Source: Mytilus trossulus
Taxonomy: Eukaryota > Mollusca > Bivalvia > Mytilida > Mytilidae
Length of the DNA stretch: 64,000 nt
Reading direction: 5' to 3'
NCBI RefSeq assembly: GCF_036588685.1
Contig: NC_086378.1
Coordinates: forward strand, 20,747,578 to 20,811,577
Shown: one piece after another, positions 44,603 to 55,507 of the stretch
Numbering within the stretch: position 1 is the first letter of the stretch
Layout of the letters: every line of letters begins with the position of its first letter
Notes under the pieces: generated by a model
Told to the model about the DNA's origin: nothing
Database searches by the model: none
What the model saw: only the letters and a program-made list of their open reading frames with translations
Translations under genes and position numbers: made by a program

Positions 44603-44830
44603 CTTGGTCAAATTCTGAGCTGGAAGTAGAAATAGTGATATTCAATATAGGATAAACCAACTCTTCCGGACCAGGCAGGCATATCAGGTTACACGTTTCA
44701 AATCTATATAAAGGTAGATAAACGTGAATTTAATCTTTGAAATGGTATACAATATTTGCATATTTTATATGTGAGCTATAGAAGGGAAATAACTACATAA
44801 CTACACATTCAATCTTTATATTCGATTAAA
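44603..44830 (+). repeat. Direct repeat, right copy
   Basis: Right-hand partner of 41911-42135, with a 4-bp duplication (CCAGGCAGGCATATCA) and an extra piece around 44765-44775. Confidence 0.75.
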
Positions 44831-45034
44831 ACGAGAATATTAGTTTTGACTAAATATCGTCTAGACTTTAAAATTTATTCATTATCTATATAAATACTGC
44901 TTTTACTATACCTCCTTTATGTGTTTCTTATTCACATATGATGTGGTTCTGTACTGATGCATCCCGTCAGTGTGTTACTGTTCTATGATAATTTTGTATA
45001 GTTATATTTCATTTTTGCTAATTATGCCTTGTTT

Positions 45035-45300
45035 ACGATATAAAAATTGAGAATGGAAATGGGGAATGTGTCAAAGAGACAACAACCCGACCAAATAAAA
45101 AAATAACAGCAGAAGGTCACCAACATGTCTTCAATGTAGCGAGAAATTCCCGCACCGGAGGCGTCCTTCAGCTTGTTCAGTGATAATGAACGCCATACTA
45201 ATTTCCAAATTGTACACAAGAAACTAAAATTAAAATAATACAAGACTAACAAAGGCCAGAGGCTCCTGACTCGCAAAAATGCGGCGGGGTTAGAAAAGTA
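45035..45300 (+). repeat. Family B repeat, longest copy
   Basis: From ATTGAGAATGGAAATGGGGA to CAAAGGCCAGAGGCTCCTGA. It splits a neighbouring repeat: 44940-45030 and 45315-45410 share 'TGTTCTATGATAATTTTGTA'. Confidence 0.8.
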
Positions 45301-46077
45301 TGCCTCTTTGTGATTCTTTGATACGTATGACGTGGCTCTGTTCTTATACATTCCGTCATTGTGTTATTGTTCTATGATAATTTTGTATTGTTATATTTAA
45401 TTTTGGTAATATGCTTTGTCTATGTGCCATTTTGTGTTTCTTTGATACATATGGCGTGACTCTGTACTTATAAATCCCGTCATTGTTTAATGTTGCCAAT
45501 GCTTGTTTACATATTTGCTTGTTTTTATAGTGATTAAGATATTAACACAATGTATACTGCTAACCGCTATTGCTGATATTAAAACCTATTACATGTATGT
45601 CTGTTTGTTTTATTCACACAGCGTTGTCAATATCATGGAATTTGATTCGACTGTCATGAAATTGAGAGGTTTAGCTGACTATGAAATCAAATTTAATCCA
45701 TCATTTTATACTAAAAGATAATGACTGTACAAAGTCAGGAATATGACAGTTGTTGTCCATTCATTTGATGAGTTTGAGTTATTTTTGATTTTTCCATATA
45801 AGGGACTTTCTGTATTGATTTTCTTCGGAGTTCAGTTTTTTTTAAACTTTTCTTTTCTCTCTCAAATTTGTTTAAATTGTTGGTTTGAATTGGCTTTCGT
45901 CTTGTTGTATAATGAATTCACAGCATTAAATCCGATGTAGGGAGATTGCAATCATCAGCCTTTTGCTTGTTCTGAATTTTGGAAAACAATTTCATCCATA
46001 GTGGACACATTGCAATACAGCATTGTTACCCTTTTATATAAATAAAGTCATATATAAATAACTTTATATATAATAGA

Positions 46078-46370
46078 TGTAGTATCAGTGTCAATGAGAC
46101 AACTCTCAATCCAATAAATAATGTATAAAAAGTTAACAATAATAGGCATTTAGGACACTGATATATGGGTTACACCAAACAGCAATCTATAACGGGTATC
46201 AAAATTACTTATGTAAACCAATTTAAATCGGAAAACCCAACGGTTTAAGCTATATAGAAAAAGGAGAACGACTTTGAACCACGCCAACATATTACAACCA
46301 CTGAACAACAAGTTCCTGCCTTTGGACAGGTGCACAATAAACCAGCGGGTTTACGCATTGTAACTAGCAC
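46078..46370 (+). repeat. Family C repeat copy
   Basis: GTATCAGTGTCAATGAGACA, 'CCAACGGTTTAAGCTATATA' and GACAGGTGCACAATAAACCA; degenerate but nearly full length. Confidence 0.7.
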
Positions 46371-46699
46371 CAACATTTATCCCTAAATGAAACATTACTG
46401 TAACATTTCTACATTAAAAAATAATTGAAATGGATTAACTCGATCAAAAAGCATTTAAACAAAAAAAGTAGACATTCACTAAACTGAATAACATTTCAGT
46501 TAGAGTTAAAGTTCGTGCTCTTCTTCTGGTCAAACTACTCTACAGAAAATATCTATTGGATTATTGTTAATTTGTTAATGTCTTGAATATACTGAGGCCC
46601 ACCTCCGGGTGCTGGGCACTTCGGCTGTTATCTGCTCTTTGGTCGGGTTGTTGTCTGTTTCACATTATCCACTTTCCATTTTCAATTTTAACTGTATGA

Positions 46700-48380
46700 A
46701 TAATTTTCACTTAACGTCTTTATATTTGCACCGCGATCTTTGAACCGCATTGAGGTGTCGACTACGATGCCTCAAATAATTTGCCTCACTAAAAGTAAAA
46801 GTAAGGCTTTGTCACAAGAAAATCCATCTGACACATGTGGTTTAACAATAAAAAAAACCCCAATATACATATAAAACTTATATGTAAAGTCCTATAAACA
46901 CTGTGATTTAGAAAATAACAACATTTTAAATCTCTAGTCAAATCAGCGCGATACATGTCATACATGTCGGAACCGACTATGAATGACAAAAACACAAAAC
47001 ACTGAATTAAATGTTTAAACCAAAATCAAACAAATGTGAGATATTCGCAAGCGATCCATAAAGGTAAGCAGTGACTGCCCCTACCCATTAGCTGTGGCGA
47101 AACCTCCTTTACCAAAGGTTAACATTGATAAAGATGAAAGACAAATGCAAACAATAAAAATGTTTTTAAGAGTTAAAGTATAGAGCGAATAAACTTCCAA
47201 ATACTTGACTTAATAACCTTTAATGACGCACGTTTCTTACTACTTACGTTTAAACAAATTAAACGAGTAATTTCAACTTTGTTTCATAAAATGAAAAATG
47301 GTAGATACAATTTTTGTTTGTTTTATGAACGAGCAAATAATGCTTTGTAAAAAAGAACTAGAATATAAACAATACACTAGCGGATGGTTTTTTTTAAAAT
47401 TAATAACATCATTCGTGCGTTAAGAGGCGTCGTCACTTCTGTTCCTATGTTGAGCAAGTGGTTGAAAAAAATATAATGCTAAATTGCACGAATCATACGA
47501 CAAATATGAATTTTATATTTGATATTCAGCACTGCTTAAATTTGAAAAATGATTAAGTACATTCGGAAGAAATGTGATTTCTAGTTTATCGTACATAATG
47601 GCAATCATAAAGACGCTTGATAAATTTAAATATAGCATGGAACCAAACCCATGAACTTCTAACCTTTCACTTCCCTTACATTTTGAACCTACATTCCAAC
47701 TTCTTGTCGTTTTTTCTTTCTTTCTTCGATTTATGAATAGTCTGGTAGTATCTAAAACGTGTAGGTTTACTTTATAGATAGTACATCTAGTTACACAAGT
47801 GGGGATAGATTGTAAGCACATTAACCTGGTATAACCCCTCCACTCTTGTGCATGTGTGCCTTTATCTAAAGTTAGGATACCTGGATTGTACAGAAGTCAG
47901 GTATTGTCAGGATGAAGTTGTAATTCAAAAAATAGTATGGCAACCGCTACAATCATTTGCTCAATTTGCATCAAGTAAACCATAAGATTTACGTGGGCAA
48001 AGCTTAGAATACAACATATTAATCTCTATGTTAAATTTTCAGAAAAAAACATTTAATGGAATATTCTTAACAAAGTACAAATATGTCGGCTTTCACCTTC
48101 AAAACCTACCAACATATTCAGAAGGGATATAACGTTACGATACAGTTGTCAGGTCATTAAGGATTGCGTATTGAGTTTGTAACCCTGACTTATTTTTCTC
48201 TCAATCGATTTATGAGTTTTGAACATTTGAACAAGGATACACTATTGATGACTTTAAATAGGGTTTTGCATCGGAAATAAACGCATTTATTCTAAAACCA
48301 GAGGGTTATGTTCTATGATGGTATAATAATAAACACCTAACAGGAGGGATTGTACTTGATTTTCATTCATAATCTTACAA
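46700..48380. other. Intergenic DNA, no gene seen
   Basis: AT-rich. The ORFs at 46789 and 47513 (minus) have no domain and unremarkable composition. Confidence 0.4.
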
Positions 48381-48389
48381 TCAGTTTAA

Positions 48390-48530
48390 ATAAAGGCAAA
48401 AGTAGTATACCGCTGTTCAAAATTCATAAGTCGATATCGAAAAACAAATCAGGGTTGCAAACTAAAACTGAGGGATACGTATCAAATATAAGAGAACTAC
48501 GACACAACAGAGACATAAATTGAGCTCTAA
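48390..48530 (+). repeat. Family E repeat copy
   Basis: GTAGTATACCGCTGTTCAAA; 'AAACTAAAACTGAGGGATAC'; AAATATAAGAG. Confidence 0.7.
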
Positions 48531-48689
48531 TTGAGGTCTAGAGCTAACATCCTTTATTAATTTATTGTATCATTGTCATTTTGTTTATTTTCGTTTGTTA
48601 CCTATTCTGACATAGGTCAAGGACTTCTTTTGAACTGAGTTTTACAGTGATCATTGCTATATGTTTCTTTATTCTACATTGGCTAGAGG

Positions 48690-48975
48690 AACGTTATTTA
48701 ACCCCGCCGGATTTTGGCGACTATCCAAAGTCAAAATTTTCTGGCCTTTGTTAGTCTTGTATGTTTTTAAATTTAAGTTCAGTTATATGTTTTGTAGCGT
48801 TCATTTTCACTGAACTAGTACATAATTTTATTTAGGGGCCAGCTTAGGACCAACTCTGGATGCGAGATTTTCTCGCTGCGTTGAAGACCCATTAGACAGT
48901 GACCTTTGGCTGTTGTCTGGACTTTGTGTGGGTGGTCTCTATTTGACATATTACCCATTTTTATTCTCAATTGTA
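48690..48975 (-). repeat. Family B repeat copy (reverse)
   Basis: CTGGCCTTTGTTAGTCTTGT, GAGATTTTCTCGCTGCGTTG and neighbours: inverse of 45035-45300. Confidence 0.7.
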
Positions 48976-49489
48976 TATATTATAGTTAAAATGTTCACCA
49001 GGCTTATAGATTTTGGAAGTCTTAGTGGACACTAAAGGATACTTGTTTATTAGAGTTTTCGCCTTGCTATTTGAATTGAGCGTTAAATTATGTAACACAA
49101 ATCTCCAGAAATTGCAAGTGTCTGTAATAATTTTTATTAAATTCAAACACGTATGTCCACAACATAATATTTTAATTTCTAACTTTCACATGATGACTGC
49201 AAACTCCATTTTTGATATAGGCTTCTATATATAGCTAACTAACGGGAAGGATTGTGCCTGATATTCATATGATGAAATCATAATCCTTCAATCAGTTTAA
49301 TTGAAGTCTGGAGCTGGCATGTCAGGTAACTGCTAGTAGTCTGTTGTTATTTATGTATTATTGTCATTTTGTTTATTTTCTTTAGTTACATCTTCTAACA
49401 TCAGACTTGGACTTCTCTTGAACTGATTTTTTTAATGTGCGTATTGTTATGCGTTATCTTTTCTACATTGGCTAGATGTATAGGGGGAG

Positions 49490-49770
49490 GGTTGAGATCT
49501 AATAAACATGTTTAACCCCGAGCCAGGAGCCTCTGGCCTTTGTTAGTCTTGTATTATTTTAATTTTAGTTTCTTGTGTACAATTTAGAAATTAGTATGGT
49601 GTTCATTATCACTGAACTAGTATATATTTGTTTGGGGGCCAGCTGATGGACGCCTCCGGGTGCGGGAATTTCTCGCTACATTAAAGACCTGTTGTTGACC
49701 TTCTGCTTTTGTTTTTTCTATGGTCGGGTTGTTGTCTCTTTGACACATTTCCCATTTCCATTCTAAATTT
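49490..49770 (-). repeat. Family B repeat copy (reverse)
   Basis: AGGAGCCTCTGGCCTTTGTT to TTGACACATTTCCCATTTCC; nearly full length and less diverged than the copy at 48690. Confidence 0.8.
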
Positions 49771-50312
49771 TATTCTAGTAACCGAAATCATAATATAGAA
49801 AAAAATGCATTTTATGCTTGTCATATGCACGGATGTGTTGGATTCGTTTCACATCAGCTGCATTTGTTATAAAATTTGGTTTTAATTGAAACAAAAATAA
49901 TTGGTAGACAACGTTTAACGGGTGTAGAACTAAAATTTGAAATTGTATTTGTATATTCAATGTTTTTCAAACTTGAGTGATCAAAATCTACTGTAAACGA
50001 ATTTTGTATCCGTTTGGAGCAATAAATGAAACAACAAATGCCACCGTTACACGCATTATTCAGTATCCATGGTGGAAATCTATTCCAGACCAAAATTATG
50101 ATATTGGACATAATTATTTTTGGGAAAGGTAAAAAATCTGCCTGTGTGCATGTTAAATTTCAGTAAAACATTTGAGTTTTCCCTTTTAAAACTAAAAAAA
50201 AACAAAATGGGTATAACAAATGTATTACAAATTTTACATGTAAAGGAAAATTTCAGGAAAAGTAAGTCGATCTATCAAAACTAATATAACATGCAGTCTC
50301 TGACTGTTTTTT
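49771..50312. other. 3' flank of the minus-strand coding unit
   Basis: No recognised gene. Overlapping minus-strand ORFs at 49775-50111 are short and domain-free. No clear AATAAA is visible on the minus strand within about 200 bp of the stop at 50313. Confidence 0.4.
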
Positions 50313-52265
50313 CTACTTTGAAGGTAGTTGCATTATCTTAAGATCAAAATGCCTTGTTCCTCCAATCTGATATCGTGAAAAGTGAGAATCGAGGGTTAGT
50401 AGCTCTAGTTTTGTATTTGTTGATAAGTTGTATTCATATTCTAACAAAAAACTGTAAAGCTGTCGGGCTTTTTCTTCGTCAACCTTTGGTATGTGCATGG
50501 CTAAATTTTGAAACTCTTTTGGTGTCATTCTAGTGAAATGTTCAGAAATACAACCATTAGTTTCCAATATATTTTTTTTCTTTAAATATCGAAGAACGCG
50601 AACAGGAAAATCATTATCTTCGCAATCTTTTTTAGTCACCACTTTTCTGACAATCATTTCTTTCTTTGTTTTTCCTCTCAGTGTCATGAATGCAAATACA
50701 AAAGTGATTTTCATATCTTCAGAAAACATTTGTATATATTTATCTTTGCCAAGTTTTTCCATTTTTTCTTTTAAAAATATCAAAGATGGGTTGTCGCTAG
50801 TTGATGAAGTAGATGCTTTATCCCAAAACAACTGCACGCTATTATCTTGGCCTCTTATAAAATCATGCCATAATAGTTCAGCTGCATTTCGTATCTGTGA
50901 ACATGCCTCCCTAGTTTGATAGTCAAGATCTTTTTTGATATGAAACAGAAAAGTCTGTGAATTATTTCCATCAAAAGCTAAAACGTCAAATAATTTTGTA
51001 TTGTTACATAATATTCTATCTCCAGGTAAATATGTCAAGCCAAGTTTAGAAAACTGTTCGCCTTGAAGGTAAAGGTCATTGTATTCCTCCTCTCTCAATG
51101 GGCACTTACTTATTAAGAAATTCACTAATTTTCTTTCTGATAAGTTCAATTCTATTCTTTTAATCTTACCGAGCATTTTCTTTGTGAGGACTGGATTCAT
51201 GATATTGAAAGTTCCTTCCTGTTCATCCTCTCGTTCACAACAAATGATTTTTTCTGTTAGAATGTCTTTTAAATTTCCAGGTATCTCTTCTTTGTTATAC
51301 AGCTGAAAAAGAATTCTGGAAACTGTAGTAGACTCATCATCGTCCGGTGTAGACAATGTTTTTCTTTTTCTTTTTCCTGAACGTGTTTTTAATAACTGTC
51401 TGCTTAGTTTTTCATGAAAAGGTGATAAACAGGACAAACGACAACTGCCTCGAGTCAGTTGAAAACTATTCTTGTCAACAGCTGCCAAAGAACAACAAAG
51501 AATGTCGGCAATTCGTTCGGCGCTTTCTTCATCTATGGCAAATACAGTTGTCAAATCAGTTAGTTCAAAGTGGGCAATTTCATTTGACAAACACCATGGA
51601 AACATCAGAATGTCTGATCCTGTGTACTGATTTTCGAAATTAAATTCCATTAGGGGATTGCATTTTAAGAATCTTTGAAAGATTTTGTCTATAATTTGAC
51701 TATACTTTCCTGATAGGAAAAACCATTTTTGAGAAATTTTATAATATTTTACATTTTTATTAGCCATGTAACCATGTACAAAATCTTGCAAATTATGTTT
51801 CTGTTTCTGCCAATTTTGATTGAAGAATTCAAGCTTTATTCTTTTAAGACGCAACGCTTCCATTAATTTATTAATATGTGGAAAGTGTCGATAAAGAGCC
51901 TGTATTACCATCTGAAGAGTCGGTGCACTGTTCCATGTTTCTATTTCATTCATTTTTTCACAGTCTTCTGGGTCATCCTTAACAGAACTATCAAAAAATT
52001 GTTCATTTAAAGTGACCTTTGAGGCTATTTCCCAGTCTCTTGCAAATCGATGACTTAGATAATGTCTATCTGATAGGGTTTTGTCTGCTATCATATTTAC
52101 AATTTCCCTATCGAACCGTTCGTTTAATTCCCCAGTTTCTGTTTGATTGGATACACGTTGCACATAGTCTAAAGCTTCTAAAGCATATGCATTGTTCTCA
52201 CTACTGTCTAGCGCTGTTTGTCTAGAAAACAATTCAAGGATTTTCGCATATGTAACGACTGTCAT
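50313..52265 (-). CDS. Large intronless protein, C-terminal half; possible PD-(D/E)xK-like domain
   Basis: 650 residues from the ATG at 52265. The frame is the same as that of the upstream ORF (52269-53498), from which it is separated by one TAA and a CGA codon. Residues 1-300 are mixed helical with a basic cluster GKRKRK (297-302). Residues 380-470 hold LFDVLAFDG, a short gap, then TFLFHIKKDLDYQTREACSQ and IRNAAELL: a D ... hydrophobic-x-K spacing, with H442-I-K444 in place of the usual E-x-K, as in degenerate PD-(D/E)xK nuclease-like domains. Residues 555-615 (VRVLRYLKKKNILETNG) could be a small helical domain. No signal peptide, membrane segment or known transposase motif is seen. A long open frame with ordinary codon use implies selection until recently. 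Function unknown; the nuclease idea is inference. Confidence 0.7.
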   Translation of the reverse strand: MTVVTYAKILELFSRQTALDSSENNAYALEALDYVQRVSNQTETGELNERFDREIVNMIADKTLSDRHYLSHRFARDWEIASKVTLNEQFFDSSVKDDPEDCEKMNEIETWNSAPTLQMVIQALYRHFPHINKLMEALRLKRIKLEFFNQNWQKQKHNLQDFVHGYMANKNVKYYKISQKWFFLSGKYSQIIDKIFQRFLKCNPLMEFNFENQYTGSDILMFPWCLSNEIAHFELTDLTTVFAIDEESAERIADILCCSLAAVDKNSFQLTRGSCRLSCLSPFHEKLSRQLLKTRSGKRKRKTLSTPDDDESTTVSRILFQLYNKEEIPGNLKDILTEKIICCEREDEQEGTFNIMNPVLTKKMLGKIKRIELNLSERKLVNFLISKCPLREEEYNDLYLQGEQFSKLGLTYLPGDRILCNNTKLFDVLAFDGNNSQTFLFHIKKDLDYQTREACSQIRNAAELLWHDFIRGQDNSVQLFWDKASTSSTSDNPSLIFLKEKMEKLGKDKYIQMFSEDMKITFVFAFMTLRGKTKKEMIVRKVVTKKDCEDNDFPVRVLRYLKKKNILETNGCISEHFTRMTPKEFQNLAMHIPKVDEEKARQLYSFLLEYEYNLSTNTKLELLTLDSHFSRYQIGGTRHFDLKIMQLPSK

Positions 52266-52268
52266 TCG

Positions 52269-53498
52269 TTAACACACTCTGACATAATTCAGTCCTATTT
52301 TCATCAATACATCTTGGCCATCTTTTGACTGAATTACTTTATAAAGATCTGTGTCTGTCTTTAAATATCCTGCAAGAGAATTCACAACTTTTTCTAGAAA
52401 TGACTCAGAATGACAATCGATGTTGAAATTACTTTTATATGTAATTTTTGTAGTAACATCAGGTCCTGCTATGTTAGTAGTCTCGATTTCTTTAATTCTT
52501 TTGCCATCTATGTATTTTTTTGCTATTTTTGCCCTAAATGTAGTGTCACATAAATGCAGAATTGCATGATATCCATAGCCATTGCAAAGAAAATACACTT
52601 CTGGAAGTGCATTGTTTTCCATCTTTAACCTATAATAAGTAAGAATATTTCCGGGGTTCCGAGAACCAGGCAAAAACGCTAAACTGTCTTTCAACTTGCA
52701 ATCTCTATTGATTGAAAATGCTGTATAATTTTTCGCACTCTCTGTTTTGTAGTAGAAATAAGTTCTTAAAAAAGGTTTACACTTATTGTAAATCACTGGT
52801 TTGTGGTCGACACATCCCATTTTAGTTACTGCTTTGACAAGTTTCTTCAGTAACTGTTTCTCTGACTTAATATGTGAAAGCCCATTAATCTTATGTACAT
52901 TTAATTTAAAAATTGACATCTCCACTGGAAAATCTTTTTCTTTTACATGTTGTTCTTGTTGTTCTTGTTGTTGTTGTTCTTGTTCTTGTTCTTCTTGTTC
53001 TTCTCGTTCTTCTCGTTCTTGCTCTTGTTCTTGTTCTTGTTCTTGTTCTTCTTCTTCTTGTTCTTCTTCTCCTTCTTGTTCTTGTTCTTGTTCTTGTTCT
53101 TCTTGTTCTTCTTGTTCTTGTTCTTGTTCTTCTTCTTTTTCTTCTTCTTTTTCTTCTTCTTCTTCTTCTTCTTCTTTTTTACTACCTCTAGTACTATATT
53201 TACCACTACCATATTTATTATTTTGATCTTTGTTTCTTTTGTTTCTTTTGGTTTTTGATATATCATTTTCACTTTCACTATCACTAACTACCAACGCCCT
53301 TCTACGCTTACGTCTCATGGTGTGTTTATATTTTATTTTGTCATCACTGTCTTCGCTATCAATACGCTCATTATTTTTTCTTAATTTATTTAATCTAGAT
53401 TCTTGTTTATTCGTTATTCTTTGCCGTTTTTTCTCTCTTTCTCTCTGAAGGATACTCATCCCGGCTGCTCTGTCTTCTTTAGTCACACGAAACATCAT
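52269..53498 (-). CDS. Large intronless protein, N-terminal half, with E/Q-rich tract
   Basis: 409 residues from the ATG at 53498 (MMFRVTKEDRAAGMSILQRE); the longer frame to 53519 needs a TTG start. Residues 1-110 are basic and acidic by turns, with RRKRRR, a likely nuclear signal. Residues about 112-190 are almost only Glu and Gln, coded by CTTGTT/CTTCTT-type triplet runs (plus strand 52950-53180). Residues about 195-409 look folded (VEMSIFKLNVHKINGLSHIK; EVYFLCNGYGYHAILHLC; FNIDCHSESFLEKVVN) and run straight into the TAA. With the 650-residue ORF in the same frame 3 bp on, the TAA most simply splits one ancestral protein of about 1,060 residues. A T-run ending GACAG just upstream (53514-53530) could be an acceptor for a 5' exon. 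Alternatives: separate proteins, stop read-through, or a sequence error. I recognise no family. Confidence 0.65.
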   Translation of the reverse strand: MMFRVTKEDRAAGMSILQREREKKRQRITNKQESRLNKLRKNNERIDSEDSDDKIKYKHTMRRKRRRALVVSDSESENDISKTKRNKRNKDQNNKYGSGKYSTRGSKKEEEEEEEEKEEEKEEEQEQEQEEQEEQEQEQEQEGEEEQEEEEQEQEQEQEQEREEREEQEEQEQEQQQQEQQEQHVKEKDFPVEMSIFKLNVHKINGLSHIKSEKQLLKKLVKAVTKMGCVDHKPVIYNKCKPFLRTYFYYKTESAKNYTAFSINRDCKLKDSLAFLPGSRNPGNILTYYRLKMENNALPEVYFLCNGYGYHAILHLCDTTFRAKIAKKYIDGKRIKEIETTNIAGPDVTTKITYKSNFNIDCHSESFLEKVVNSLAGYLKTDTDLYKVIQSKDGQDVLMKIGLNYVRVC

Positions 53499-53530
53499 GA
53501 GTTGATAGAAAACTGTCAAAAAAAAGTTTC

Positions 53531-54007
53531 AAATTTTTATTATTATTAATATTATAACGCATGTTATAGCACATTATATAACATTAAAATTGCTTTAGGC
53601 GCTTTACATGTTAAAAGATATACACAAATTCGTACATACCAAGTTAAAAACACGTTTAAACGCATATAAAATCAAATCAACTATAAAAAGATAAGACTCT
53701 TCTCTTCACCAAATTGGTTAACAATGGATTAAAACAATTTCAGGGAATAAATCTCAATTATTGTTGTGTAAGCTATATAACTTTGAAATTGCTGAATGCT
53801 ACTACTACTTGTTTTTTTTTTATATAAAATATGTTCAAAATGTATCATTTCACTTATGCAGAAATCAGATTTGATCTGAATTCAAGTTTCAAAAAGAATT
53901 GAAATATTCACTTTTAATTCTTTAAGTTTACCGAAATTCTTCAGTTAATAATGTTTTATTATTTTGGCTTTGAATTTTTTTTACCGAACAGGCTTCAAAG
54001 GTAATCA

Positions 54008-54009
<2 letters not shown>
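53531..54009. other. 5' flank of the minus-strand coding unit
   Basis: AT-rich; no upstream exon could be supported on the minus strand. Confidence 0.4.

Positions 54010-54057
<48 letters not shown>
54010..54057 (+). repeat. AG dinucleotide microsatellite
   Basis: About 24 uninterrupted AG units. The ORF running through it is an artefact. Confidence 0.95.
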
Positions 54058-54059
<2 letters not shown>

Positions 54060-54362
54060 AGGCAAGCGAACAAAACGTTATTTATGTCTACACTTTACAA
54101 ACCAAACAACCGAAAAACCAAACAAATATTATATTCTGCCAACCATTGCGACCCAAATAAACAGAATAGTTGCAATACATTTTACTTTACTCAAGGGTTC
54201 CTCATTCCAAACTAAAAGACAAATTGAAAGAACTGGTATTATATTTGTACTTTGTTTTATTAAAAGGAATGGCGAAAGTCGAAGTATCTTGTCTTGGGGA
54301 GAGATAAATCCTACTTTGTAGAGAATCACTCTGATTCAAACTAAAAATTCTGTAAAACTTAC

Positions 54363-55260
54363 ATTATCGAGTTGCTAGATTTTTTACTTGACAGCATATT
54401 TGTTACGTTTGGAGGACGCGTTTTTCAACAGACTGTCGGAATACCAATGGGCACAAATTGTGCCACTCTACTTGCCGACTTGTTTCTTTAATAAGGCTGT
54501 CTTCATACGGGAACTTCTTAAGAAAAAGACGATAAGTTAATAATATCCTTAGATAAAGGATACTACAGATACACTCATGTCTGCCTCATATCTTGACTTT
54601 CATCTAGAAAGTGACAATGAGGTTCGGTTGAAAACAAAATTTTAACGACAAAAGAGATGATTTTAGCTTCCGAATTGTGAACTTTCCATTTTTGTTTAGC
54701 AACATTCCAGCAGCGCCTGCATACGGAGGATATATCTCCTTATTGATACGATATTCCCGTGCTTGCATTTCCTATCATGATTTTCTTTATAGGGGATTGC
54801 TGCTCACAAGAAATTAAACCCAGAGTTCCAAATGGTGAAGTTGAAATTACCCGTAAGTATATTGTACGAACGCAATCACGAGTTGGCTTACCGTTATGCA
54901 ATAACGGTTTCACTGATGATATCGGATATGTTCCATACGTCGTAACTACAATCCCCTTCCCTTTCATGAATGTGACCTACCGAATAAGACTTTACCGGAT
55001 TTGTTATAACATAAGCAACACGACAGGTGCCACATGTGGAGCAGGATCTGCTTAACCATCCAGAGCACCTGAGATCACCCCTTGTTTTTGGTTGGGTTTG
55101 ATTTGCTTATTCTCTTGTTTTCTATGTTGTGTTATGTGTTCTATTGTTTAAGTGTTTGGCTGTTTTTCTTCCTTTATTTTAAGCCAGACGTTGTCAGTTT
55201 ATTTTCAATTTATGAATTTGACTGTCTCTCTGGTATCTTTGGTCACTCTTTTTTTACATG
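54363..55260 (+). mobile_element. Dead reverse transcriptase with its 3' tail
   Basis: At 54363-54490 one frame reads FVTFGGRVFQQTVGIPMGTN and then CATLLADLFL before two stops; 'GIPMGTNCA' is a reverse-transcriptase motif. Shifted frames follow, giving FLFSNIPAAPAYGGYISLLI and RYSRACISYHDFLYRGLLLT (about 54665-54810), the usual end of this RT family. The YIDD block is missing (deletion around 54500-54590). The tail contains CACGACAGGTGCCACATGTG and AGCACCTGAGATCACCCC, the source of family G repeats elsewhere. Family placement (Penelope-like or another) is uncertain. Confidence 0.7.
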
Positions 55261-55507
55261 ACTTATTTATGCGTTATTCAATGCATCATTCTTGAAACAA
55301 GATAGAAAAAAACTATATACGTCTTTTCATTGAAAAAAAATATTGAACATTAGGTCAGCACATGTACAACTCTCAATTATTCTTTATGCAGTATTGAATT
55401 TAATCGAAAAAAGACATAGCTATCCATTTTTAATTAAACAAAAATTATTTGAATGACATGCAATAACAGAAGCGACGCTTTAGAATTTGTCAAACAATGT
55501 ATTTGTT
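55261..55507. other. Intergenic DNA, no gene seen
   Basis: AT-rich spacer between the dead RT and the foldback element. Confidence 0.4.

Noticed and set aside
41911-44830. LTR retrotransposon
   Set aside because: The two direct repeats lack clear TG...CA ends, a primer-binding site and any pol-like frame between them.
52801-53284. Ser/Cys-, Leu- or Phe-rich plus-strand ORFs and a Lys-rich minus-strand ORF
   Set aside because: Frame shadows of the triplet-repeat E/Q tract of the minus-strand gene.
50313-53498. Bacterial-style operon or horizontally transferred bacterial contig
   Set aside because: The two ORFs share one frame with a single intervening stop, no ribosome-binding-site pattern is evident, and base composition matches the surrounding animal DNA.
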